A stretch of 7,713 nucleotides of DNA, from assembly GCA_031431235.1 (NCBI GenBank), contig JANPDA010000471.1, positions 1 through 7,713 of the forward strand, in the 5' to 3' direction. Shown one piece after another: positions 1-5,720 of the stretch; position 1 is the stretch's first letter; the number at the start of each line of letters is the position of its first letter. Under the pieces are notes generated by a model. It saw nothing but the letters and a program-made list of their open reading frames with translations. It ran no database searches and was not told the DNA's origin. Source of the DNA: JANNSW01 sp031431235 (GTDB taxonomy: Bacteria; Pseudomonadota; Alphaproteobacteria; Rhizobiales; Hyphomicrobiaceae). The position numbers and the translations under genes were made by a program.

Positions 1-82
1 CAGACGACCTCGAGCAGCTTCGCGATGGATCTGAAGAAGTGGCGCTCGATCATGGCGGCCTACGAGGGCGGCGGCTATGCCT
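1..82 (+). repeat. Left arm of an 82-bp perfect inverted repeat; fragment of the aminotransferase gene
   Basis: These 82 bases are the exact reverse complement of 483-564 (position x pairs with 565-x). Read on the plus strand in frame 1 they encode residues 220-246 of the neighbouring aminotransferase (QTTSSSFAMDLKK onward to EGGGYA). The match stops at position 83, eleven bases beyond the aminotransferase stop codon, where unrelated sequence begins. The arm runs to the window edge, so its full length is unknown. The frame beyond the arm has no family resemblance, so this is not a functional gene end. It may be a fold-back chimera at a contig end or a true inverted duplication. Confidence 0.95.
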
Positions 83-93
83 CCACCACTTCC

Positions 94-1221
94 CTACAGC
101 ACGCGATCGACGACCGCCTGCAGCCGCGCGATCGTGCCGTCCACGTCGGTCAGCTTGTCGAGGCCGAACAGGCCGAGCCGGAAGGATCGGAACTGCGGTC
201 CCTCGCCGACCTGCAACGGCACCCCCGCCGCGATCTGCATGCCGGCAGCGAGAAACTTCTTGCCGTTCTGGATCTCGGGATCCTCCGTGTAGGAGACGAC
301 GACGCCCGGCGCTCCGAAGCCTTCCGCGGCTACCGATGACACGCCCTTCGCCGCCAGCATCGCCCGCACGCCGTTGCCGAGCGCCCATTGCGCCTCCTTC
401 AGCTGCTCGAAGCCATAGGCCCTGGCTTCCTCCATGGCATTGCGCAGGCCCAGCAGGCCGTCCGTCGGCATGGTCGCGTGGTAGGCATAGCCGCCGCCCT
501 CGTAGGCCGCCATGATCGAGCGCCACTTCTTCAGATCCATCGCGAAGCTGCTCGAGGTCGTCTGCTCGAGTCTGTCAGCCGCACGTTGCGACATCATCAC
601 CAGGCCAGCGCACGGGGTCGCCGACCAGCCCTTCTGCGGCGCGGAAATCAAGACATCAACGCCGGTCGCGGCCATGTCCACCCAGACAGCCCCCGAGGCG
701 ATGCAGTCGAGGACGAGCAAGGCTCCCACCTCGTGCGTAGCCTTCGCCAAGGCGGTGATGTAGCTGTCCGGCAGGATCAGCCCCGATGAGGTCTCGACAT
801 GGGGAGCGAGCACGACGCCGGGCTTCTCCTCGTGGATTTTCGCCACCACCTCGGCGATCGGCGCCGGCGCATAGGGCGACTGCCCGCGATTGCCAGCCTG
901 GCGAGCCATCAACACGGTCGTGCGCGCCGCAAACCCTCCCATCTCGAGGATCTGGGACCAACGGAACGAGAACCAGCCATTGCGGACGATGAGGGCATGC
1001 CGTGCCGTTGCGAACTGGCGGGCGACGGATTCCATCGCGTAGCTGCCGCCGCCCGGCACGAGCACCACAGCGTCGGCCCGATAGACCTCGCGCAGGGTCG
1101 CGGAGATATCGCGCATCGCGGCCTGGAACTTCGCCGACATGTGATTGAGCGAGCGGTCGGTGAAGACGACGGAGAATTCTTGCAGGCCGTCAGGATCCAC
1201 GTCAGGACGAAGTCCGGGCAC
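94..1221 (-). CDS. Class V aminotransferase (alanine-glyoxylate / serine-pyruvate transaminase type), PLP-dependent
   Basis: A cytoplasmic fold-type I PLP enzyme of 375 residues, a usual length for the family, likely transferring an amino group between a small amino acid and glyoxylate or pyruvate. Visible features (numbering from the GTG) are the glycine-rich cofactor loop VPGGGSYAMES near 55-65, HVETSSG at 141-147, the aspartate expected to pair with the pyridine nitrogen in LVLDCIASGA (D172), and the Schiff-base lysine in SAPQKGW (K197). The C-terminus FRLGLFGLDKL...VDRVL looks native and ends at TAG. The reading frame is open for 53 more codons upstream, but GTG at 1221 is chosen because AAGGGAGG (1227-1234) lies five bases before it, and the extra arginine/proline-rich residues look non-coding. 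Exact substrate cannot be read from sequence. There is no same-strand neighbour within 320 bp, so it is probably transcribed alone. Confidence 0.9.
   Translation of the reverse strand: MPGLRPDVDPDGLQEFSVVFTDRSLNHMSAKFQAAMRDISATLREVYRADAVVLVPGGGSYAMESVARQFATARHALIVRNGWFSFRWSQILEMGGFAARTTVLMARQAGNRGQSPYAPAPIAEVVAKIHEEKPGVVLAPHVETSSGLILPDSYITALAKATHEVGALLVLDCIASGAVWVDMAATGVDVLISAPQKGWSATPCAGLVMMSQRAADRLEQTTSSSFAMDLKKWRSIMAAYEGGGYAYHATMPTDGLLGLRNAMEEARAYGFEQLKEAQWALGNGVRAMLAAKGVSSVAAEGFGAPGVVVSYTEDPEIQNGKKFLAAGMQIAAGVPLQVGEGPQFRSFRLGLFGLDKLTDVDGTIARLQAVVDRVL
483..564 (-). repeat. Right arm of the 82-bp perfect inverted repeat, inside the aminotransferase gene
   Basis: This is the parent copy of the repeat. 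It is a normal in-frame part of the aminotransferase (residues 220-246), about 23 residues after the PLP lysine. The two arms are separated by 400 bp (83-482), which hold the 3' end of the gene. Identity is complete, including third codon positions, so the second copy is either very recent or artificial. Confidence 0.95.
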
Positions 1222-1226
1222 CAATG

Positions 1227-1234
1227 CCTCCCTT
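1227..1234 (-). promoter_or_regulatory. Ribosome binding site that decides the aminotransferase GTG start
   Basis: On the minus strand AAGGGAGG is followed by CATTG and then GTG. This is a near-perfect Shine-Dalgarno at 5-base spacing. No comparable site precedes the in-frame upstream ATG codons at 1380 and 1275. Confidence 0.7.
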
Positions 1235-1481
1235 GGCAACGATTTGAGTGAGCTTGCAGCGATCAAGCCATACATCCTGCTGGAAATCGAATCCCTTCGT
1301 CCTGCCAGCGGCCTGACGTCACGTTCCGCCGCTGTGTGGGGCCTCGGATGTCGCCTCCTCGCGGGCGCAGCCGCGGTCACTGGGCGGGCGGCCGAAACCT
1401 TCCCATGATCTGCTGCCCGTTGGAGCCGCGCGCGCAGTGCTCAGCGACGGCCGGCGTCGGCTGATCGGATCACGCGCCTCG

Positions 1482-1541
1482 ATGCCGTGTGGCATTTGAC
1501 GTCGGCAGGGCCTGCTCGGAATGCCGCCTTCCCGACAGCCC
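1482..1541 (-). terminator. Two hairpins just downstream of the FMN-binding gene, possible terminator
   Basis: The larger hairpin (1508-1541) begins two bases past the TAG stop of the PNPOx-like gene. Its plus-strand arms are GGGCCTG-C-TCGGAA and TTCCCGA-CAGCCC around the loop TGCCGCC, with three single-base bulges. A second small hairpin, ATGCC-GTGT-GGCAT (1482-1495), follows about 12 bases later. Neither is followed by a T-run in the gene's direction. They could stabilise the 3' end or act with Rho rather than as a classical intrinsic terminator. Confidence 0.35.
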
Positions 1542-1542
1542 G

Positions 1543-2163
1543 CTACGGCGCAACGGCCTCCAGCCTCGCCACCTCGGCTTCGAGAGCGGCAATGCGGCCG
1601 TCGCGCTCGGCGACGATGGCTGCGATATCGGCTGCCTCGAACCTTTGCGGGATATGCTGGGGGCAATTGGCGTCCCAGGCGGTCACGGTGAACAGCAGCG
1701 CCTGCTCGGGCCGCGCTTTGTATCCGCCCGGCATGAGCTTGGCCATCAGCTCCCTATCGCCCTCCACCACGCGCGCCGTCCCCCAGATCTTCACGCGCCG
1801 GCGTTCCTTGTAGTCGATCAGGAAGAGTTGCGCCCTCGGATTGTCCACGAGATTGCCTTGGGTAATGTATTGCCGGTTGCCGACGAAATCGATCAGTCCG
1901 AGGGTTGTCTCGTCGAGCACCCGCAGGAAGCCGGCCGGCCCGCCACGATGCTGGATGTAGGGTTGGCCTTCGGCATTGACCGTCGCGAGAAAAATGCTGG
2001 TCTGGGCCGCGATGAACTCGGCAAGATCCGGCGTGATGTGGGTCTGCCAGGACCCGCCTTCCTCCATCCGGCTGTAGGAGCGGCGCGAGCCCTTGCGGTC
2101 CTGCACGGCCTTGACGGATGGCGTGAAGGCGACATCGCTGGCGAAGCGTTGGGTCGAAGTCAT
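1543..2163 (-). CDS. Pyridoxamine 5'-phosphate oxidase-like FMN-binding split-barrel protein with C-terminal coiled coil
   Basis: A 206-residue cytoplasmic flavin-binding protein of the broad PNPOx-like family. It is probably a small-molecule oxidoreductase or flavin carrier and not the vitamin B6 enzyme PdxH itself. The split barrel spans about 43-170: the strand FLATVNAEGQPYIQHRGGPAGFL (58-80) and the segment LIDFVGNRQYITQGNL (90-105) are where family members bind the FMN phosphate. Residues about 175-206 form a short heptad-patterned helix (IAALEAEVARLEAVAP), an accessory tail that could mediate oligomerisation. ATG at 2163 is preceded by AGGAGG (2169-2174). That site overlaps the TGA of the upstream DUF1348 gene, with 10 bases from stop to start, so the two are translationally linked in one operon. 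The substrate is unknown. Confidence 0.85.
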   Translation of the reverse strand: MTSTQRFASDVAFTPSVKAVQDRKGSRRSYSRMEEGGSWQTHITPDLAEFIAAQTSIFLATVNAEGQPYIQHRGGPAGFLRVLDETTLGLIDFVGNRQYITQGNLVDNPRAQLFLIDYKERRRVKIWGTARVVEGDRELMAKLMPGGYKARPEQALLFTVTAWDANCPQHIPQRFEAADIAAIVAERDGRIAALEAEVARLEAVAP

Positions 2164-2173
2164 GATCGCCTCC

Positions 2174-2638
2174 TCAAAGACCGAGATCGCTCAACGACGG
2201 ATGGTCGTCGGGGCGGCGCCCGAGCGGCCAGTGAAACTTGCGCTCGCCGTCGGCGATTGCCAGGTCGTTGATGCTCGCCAGCCGCAGCCGCATCAGGCCG
2301 TGCTCGTCGAACTCCCAGTTCTCGTTGCCGTAGCTGCGGAACCAGTGGCCGCTGTCGTCGTGCCATTCATAGGCAAAGCGCACGGCGATTCGGTTGTCGT
2401 GGAACGCCCAGACCTGTTTGATCAGCCGGTATTCGAGCTCGCGACTCCACTTGCGGACGAGGAATTGCTCGACCGCCCCGCGGCCCTCGACGAACTCGGC
2501 CCGGTTGCGCCATCGCGTGGCGGGCGTATAGGCGAGCGCCACCCGTGCGGGGTCACGGCTGTTCCAGGCATCCTCCGCCATACGCGCCTTCTGTTCGGCG
2601 GTCTGGGCACTGAACGGGGGAACGGGTGGTCGCGACAT
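2174..2638 (-). CDS. DUF1348 family protein, nuclear transport factor 2 (NTF2)-like fold
   Basis: A 154-residue soluble protein matching the DUF1348 family almost end to end. Recognisable blocks are AEDAWNSRDPARVALAYT (21-38), WRNRAEF, EYRLIKQVWAFHDNRIAVRF, YEWHDDSGHWFRSYGNENWEFD and the C-terminal RPDDHPSLSDLGL. The NTF2-like cone fold usually makes a hydrophobic pocket used for small-ligand binding or hydrolysis, but no reaction is established for this family that I can assign. ATG at 2638 is chosen because GAGGGAG (2646-2652) lies seven bases upstream and the family starts at this PPF motif. The frame is open upstream, but that part looks non-coding. It lies between the YHS gene (80 bp upstream) and the PNPOx-like gene (10 bp downstream), so it is probably the middle gene of a three-gene operon. 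Confidence 0.88.
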   Translation of the reverse strand: MSRPPVPPFSAQTAEQKARMAEDAWNSRDPARVALAYTPATRWRNRAEFVEGRGAVEQFLVRKWSRELEYRLIKQVWAFHDNRIAVRFAYEWHDDSGHWFRSYGNENWEFDEHGLMRLRLASINDLAIADGERKFHWPLGRRPDDHPSLSDLGL

Positions 2639-2680
2639 GGATTTGCTCCCTCGAAGGGCAGGACGTCGTTGGCCGTGGGG

Positions 2681-2713
2681 TTGCGGACGGCAGCCGGACG
2701 CCACCGTCCGCAA
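2681..2713 (-). terminator. 10-bp perfect stem-loop between the YHS and DUF1348 genes
   Basis: TTGCGGACGG (2681-2690) and CCGTCCGCAA (2704-2713) pair perfectly around a 13-base loop, starting five bases after the TGA of the YHS gene and ending 42 bases before the DUF1348 start. No T-run follows on the minus strand. It is more likely an intercistronic mRNA-stability or partial-attenuation hairpin than a full terminator, and could make the secreted YHS protein more abundant than the two downstream proteins. Confidence 0.5.
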
Positions 2714-2718
2714 GTTAC

Positions 2719-3225
2719 TCAGAGCTTGTCGACTGGGATCGACTTGATATTCGTCCAGTTGCTGTCGGCCTTCTTGATATTGCCGGCAATATCCTCGGAC
2801 CATTTGCTTTGGATGTCGCCATTGAGGTTCAGGTAGAGCCTGCCATCGACGATCTTCCAGTAGCGCGGGTCGCCGTCGAACTTCTTGCCGACTGCGGCGC
2901 CATAGGCGCAAAAGCCGCCATAGGCCGGCTCGAACTTGGTCGGCTCGGCGTTGAAAGCGTCGAGATTGGCCTGGTCGGCGAAGCGGTAGGTCGCGCCGTC
3001 GTAGGCGACGGCAAAGGCGTCGGTGCCGACCGTGGGCTGCCCCTTGAAATAGGAGACCACGTCATAGCCGTGGGCGGCAAGGCCCGGACCGGCCAGCGTT
3101 GCGCCCTTCGAGACGTTCTGCTCGTCGGCCGCATGGGCGGACCCCAGCACAGTCGGTGCCGCCAACAGCGAAAGGCCGAGGGCAGCGGTCATTGCGGTCA
3201 CCAGAGTGGATCGAAGAATGCCCAT
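2719..3225 (-). CDS. Secreted YHS domain-containing protein
   Basis: A 168-residue protein with a clear Sec signal peptide: a positive start (MGILR), a hydrophobic core to about residue 28 and a likely cleavage after AHA (32/33). It should therefore be periplasmic. The YHS domain follows: HGYDVVSYF (52-60), DGATYRFADQANLDAFNAEP, then GGFCAYGAAVGKKFDGDPRYWKIVDGRLYLNLN, the usual core of the stand-alone bacterial YHS family. One cysteine is present in the mature domain. YHS domains are linked to metal or redox proteins, but the function of this secreted subgroup is not settled. AAGGAG (3235-3240) lies nine bases before the ATG. It is the first gene of the minus-strand cluster and is divergent from the LysR gene, the usual arrangement for a LysR target. 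Confidence 0.9.
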   Translation of the reverse strand: MGILRSTLVTAMTAALGLSLLAAPTVLGSAHAADEQNVSKGATLAGPGLAAHGYDVVSYFKGQPTVGTDAFAVAYDGATYRFADQANLDAFNAEPTKFEPAYGGFCAYGAAVGKKFDGDPRYWKIVDGRLYLNLNGDIQSKWSEDIAGNIKKADSNWTNIKSIPVDKL

Positions 3226-3283
3226 ATCGTTGCGCTCCTTGCGGTCGTTGCTGGCCGGACTGGCCTGCTGCGACAGGAGATAG

Positions 3284-3335
3284 ATCCTTCCAAACGTCGG
3301 AGGCAGGCCATATGAATGGAAGTCATCCTTCCATT
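3284..3335. promoter_or_regulatory. Candidate LysR operator: 8-bp dyad plus 9-bp direct repeat in the divergent intergenic region
   Basis: Between the YHS gene and the divergent lysR-type gene, AATGGAAG (3315-3322) and CTTCCATT (3328-3335) form a perfect dyad around TCATC. The sequence ATCCTTCCA occurs at 3325-3333 (overlapping the right half of the dyad) and again at 3284-3292, 41 bp apart and on the same face of the helix at about four turns. Paired sites of this kind fit LysR-type tetramers that bind one site for autoregulation and a second near the target promoter. The exact T-N11-A box is not obvious, so assignment to this regulator is inference. Confidence 0.45.
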
Positions 3336-3349
3336 TCCTGGGAGTCTTG

Positions 3350-4255
3350 ATGGATCGGTTCGAAGCGATGTCGACGCTGCTCGCCGTGGTCGAGGCCGGC
3401 AGCCTGTCCGCGGCTGCCCGCCGGCTCGGCTCGCCGCTGTCGACCGTCAGCCGGAAGGTTTCCGAGCTCGAGCGCCACCTCCAGACCCGTCTGCTGATCC
3501 GGTCGAGCCGCCAGCTGACATTGACCGATGCTGGGCGATCCTACGTGGCCGCCTGCCGGCAGATCATCGATGATGTCGGGGAGGCCGAGCGCACCGCAGC
3601 CGGCGAGTACAGTGCGCCGCGAGGCAGCCTCGTCATCACTGCGCCGATAGTGTTCGGGCGCCTGCACGTCCTGCCGATTGTCGTCGAGTTCCTGGCGGCT
3701 TATCCCGATATCGACATCCGCATCGCCTTTGCGGACCGCATCGTCCATCTGCTCGATGATCATGTCGACCTCGCCGTGCGCATCGGCGACCTGCCTGACA
3801 GCGGTCTCATGGCAACTCGGCTCGGCACGATCCGGCGGGTTGTCTGCGCCAGTCCAGCCTACCTCGCCAAGCATGGCATCCCGAGCGAGCCCGCGGATCT
3901 CGGATCGCACCAGTGCATTACTTTCGACGGGCTGATGTCGCCCGATGTCTGGACGTTTCGATCAGGCAAGGCCGATATCGCGGTCGCTCTTCGCTCCCGC
4001 CTCGTTGTCAACACCGCCGAAAGTGCGATCGATGCTGCCATTGCGGGCCTCGGCATCACGCGGGTGCTGTCCTACCAGGTTGCGACGGTCACGCAGGTGG
4101 GCGTGCTCGCGCTCGTGCTGGAGGCATTCGAGCCGCCGGTCACTCCCGTCAGCCTCGTCTATGCCGGTCAGGGTCTGCTGCCGCTGAAGCTGCGTGCGTT
4201 TCTCGACTTCGCCATGCCCAGGCTGAGGAGCGTGCTGCCATCGACCGATGCATAG
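3350..4255 (+). CDS. LysR-type transcriptional regulator
   Basis: A 301-residue DNA-binding regulator of standard LysR length. The N-terminal winged helix-turn-helix is clear: FEAMSTLLAVVEAGSLSAAA (4-23), LGSPLSTVSRKVSELERHL and LLIRSSRQLTLTDAG. A substrate-binding domain of the periplasmic-binding type II fold follows from about residue 90 to the end (GSLVITAPIVFGRLHVLPIV, VDLAVRIGDLPDSGLMATRLG, ESAIDAAIAGLGITRVLSYQ). It resembles the large CrgA/DsdC-like group of LysR proteins whose ligands are mostly unknown. ATG at 3350 is preferred over TTG at 3347 because GGGAG (3340-3344) is five bases before it. It is divergent from the YHS-DUF1348-PNPOx cluster and probably controls it and itself. 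It converges on the small hypothetical gene with 43 bp between stops. Confidence 0.93.
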   Translation: MDRFEAMSTLLAVVEAGSLSAAARRLGSPLSTVSRKVSELERHLQTRLLIRSSRQLTLTDAGRSYVAACRQIIDDVGEAERTAAGEYSAPRGSLVITAPIVFGRLHVLPIVVEFLAAYPDIDIRIAFADRIVHLLDDHVDLAVRIGDLPDSGLMATRLGTIRRVVCASPAYLAKHGIPSEPADLGSHQCITFDGLMSPDVWTFRSGKADIAVALRSRLVVNTAESAIDAAIAGLGITRVLSYQVATVTQVGVLALVLEAFEPPVTPVSLVYAGQGLLPLKLRAFLDFAMPRLRSVLPSTDA

Positions 4256-4298
4256 CCCGCGGTGATACCAGCGAGGCTGTGTTGCAACCGCGCAACGC

Positions 4299-4754
4299 TC
4301 AATCGATACGCTTCAGGCGGAATGTCCCGCCGCCGCCATTGCAGCCGCAACTATCCGGGGTGAGGCAGGCAACCGACCAGTCGCCCGACATCTCGCGCCC
4401 GTCATTGCCGAGCGTGCCCGCGCCGCAGAACGGCTGGTGCCCATAGGGAGTGCCGCTGAACCAGATCTCGAACATCACCGTTTCTAGGCTGCACGAGCCC
4501 GACAGCGTCAGCTCGGCATGGCTCGAGGGTACATCCGATGGGAAATTCACGGCCCGCCCCACGCCTTCGATCGAATGCCGGTTGAAATCGATTTGCGCCT
4601 CGAGGCGCATCACGCAACCCTTGGGAGCGCCTTGCGTGCCGGTCAGCTCGCCCTCCCAATGAGGCGCCCGCGCAAGATCGAGGGTCGGCTCCAGCAGGAA
4701 GTGGAGCGCTGGGGATCGACGGGTCAGGGTGGAGATTTCGGCTTTCTCGGTCAT
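4299..4754 (-). CDS. Small six-cysteine, glycine-rich hypothetical protein downstream of hemF
   Basis: A 151-residue protein that I do not recognise. It has no signal peptide or membrane segment, and its alternating hydrophobic pattern suggests beta strands. Six cysteines are present (47, 88, 110, 130, 136, 138), three of them in the C-terminal motif ACLTPDSCGCNGGGGTFRLKR, which could bind metal or form disulfides. The frame shows protein-like composition with no internal stop, supporting a real gene. The ATG at 4754 has no Shine-Dalgarno (the preceding minus-strand bases are pyrimidine-rich), so the start is uncertain or translation depends on coupling. It lies 69 bp behind hemF on the same strand and is probably cotranscribed with it. 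A link to heme synthesis is possible but not shown. Confidence 0.65.
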   Translation of the reverse strand: MTEKAEISTLTRRSPALHFLLEPTLDLARAPHWEGELTGTQGAPKGCVMRLEAQIDFNRHSIEGVGRAVNFPSDVPSSHAELTLSGSCSLETVMFEIWFSGTPYGHQPFCGAGTLGNDGREMSGDWSVACLTPDSCGCNGGGGTFRLKRID

Positions 4755-4823
4755 GGCGAGGAGGTGGGGATGGTAGAGGGTTTTGTCCAGGCCCGCGCGT
4801 TTACTCTGCTACCGTCGCGCCAG

Positions 4824-5720
4824 CTAGGGCCATTTCACCACGGGCGGCATCGAGGAGAGGATCGAATCCACGTTTCCCCCGGTCTTCAGGCCGAACACCG
4901 TGCCGCGATCATAGAGCAGGTTGAACTCGACGTAGCGGCCGCGCCGCACGAGTTGCTCCTCGCGGTCGGCATCGCTCCAGGGGGTCGCGAAATTGGCGCG
5001 CACGATGCGCGGATAGGCGTCGAGAAAGCCGCGGCCCACGTCCTTGGTGAAGGCGAAGCGCGCGTCCCACGTACCGTTTTCCAGATAGTCGTAGAAGATG
5101 CCGCCGATGCCACGCATCTCCTTGCGGTGCGGCAGATAGAAGTATTCCTCGCACCAGGTTTTGAACCGGTCGTAGTCCGCGACCTCGTGCGGCTCACAGG
5201 CGCCGCGCATGGCCGCGTGGAAAGCGACGGTGTCGGGGTCCACTTGCGTACGGCGCCGGGCGAGCACTGGCGTCAGGTCCGCGCCACCGCCGAACCAGGA
5301 TTTCGTCGTCACCACGAAGCGAGTGTTCATGTGCACGGCGGGCACGTTGGGGTTCTGCGGGTGGGCGATCAAGGAGATGCCGGACGCCCAGAAGCGGGGA
5401 TCCTCCTGCGCGCCCGGGATCTGTTTTCTGAACTCGGGCGCGAGCTCGCCATGCACGGTCGAGGTGTGAACGCCGACCTTCTCGAGCACACGGCCTCCCA
5501 TCAGGCTCATGATGCCGCCGCCGCCATCGGTGCCGGTGTGGTCGGCACGCTGCCAAGGCGTGCGCACGAAGCGGCCGGCCGGATTGCCCGACAGCGGCGC
5601 TCCGGCCGGTAAGTCGGCCTCGAGCGCCTCGATCGCCGCGCAGAGCCGGTCGCGCAGCTCTTCGAACCAGGCTCGCGCCAGGGATTTCTGGTCATCGAGC
5701 CCATCTTGTCCGGTCGGCAT
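4824..5720 (-). CDS. hemF: Oxygen-dependent coproporphyrinogen III oxidase
   Basis: This cytoplasmic enzyme of aerobic heme synthesis oxidatively decarboxylates two propionate side chains of coproporphyrinogen III to give protoporphyrinogen IX, using O2. The 298-residue product has the usual length and is conserved throughout: GTDGGGGIMSLMGGRVLEKVG (63-83), SGISLIAHPQNPNVPAVHMNTR (113-134) with conserved H120 and H130, WFGGGADLTP (142-151), and the family signature K187 to D211 (KTWCEEYFYLPHRKEMRGIG then GIFYD). The C-terminal block RYVEFNLLYDRGTVFGLKTGG is intact. ATG at 5720 is chosen because GAGG (5729-5732) precedes it and conservation starts here. The frame is open for 108 more codons upstream, but only as low-complexity, proline-rich sequence. 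No obvious iron or oxygen regulator site is seen upstream. A small cysteine-rich gene follows on the same strand. Confidence 0.97.
   Translation of the reverse strand: MPTGQDGLDDQKSLARAWFEELRDRLCAAIEALEADLPAGAPLSGNPAGRFVRTPWQRADHTGTDGGGGIMSLMGGRVLEKVGVHTSTVHGELAPEFRKQIPGAQEDPRFWASGISLIAHPQNPNVPAVHMNTRFVVTTKSWFGGGADLTPVLARRRTQVDPDTVAFHAAMRGACEPHEVADYDRFKTWCEEYFYLPHRKEMRGIGGIFYDYLENGTWDARFAFTKDVGRGFLDAYPRIVRANFATPWSDADREEQLVRRGRYVEFNLLYDRGTVFGLKTGGNVDSILSSMPPVVKWP

Larger units (their letters stand above)
1222..1542. other. Intergenic region between the FMN-binding gene and the aminotransferase gene
   Basis: This 321-bp stretch lies upstream of the aminotransferase and downstream of the PNPOx-like gene. 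Open frames crossing it give arginine-, alanine- and proline-rich translations with no family resemblance, so I call no gene. It holds the aminotransferase ribosome binding site at one end and two hairpins (1482-1495, 1508-1541) at the other. A promoter for the aminotransferase should lie here, but I see no convincing -35/-10 pair. Confidence 0.6.

Noticed and set aside
39..526. Two 158-codon open frames, one on each strand, sharing the same first and last residues
   Set aside because: The symmetry is only a consequence of the 82-bp inverted repeat; both are out of frame with the aminotransferase and are not genes.
1489..2271. Plus-strand open frame of 260 codons opposite the FMN-binding gene
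   Set aside because: The minus-strand gene has clear family features and a Shine-Dalgarno; this frame has neither and spans a gene boundary.
4279..4296. Hairpin GTTGC-N6-GCAAC between the convergent LysR and hypothetical genes as a shared terminator
   Set aside because: The stem is only five base pairs with no T-run on either side; too weak to call.
4518..5612. Long plus-strand open frame of 364 codons antisense to hemF and the small hypothetical gene
   Set aside because: It is opposite strongly conserved hemF codons; its translation is rich in H, R, G and V with no family motif, as expected for a shadow in high-GC DNA.
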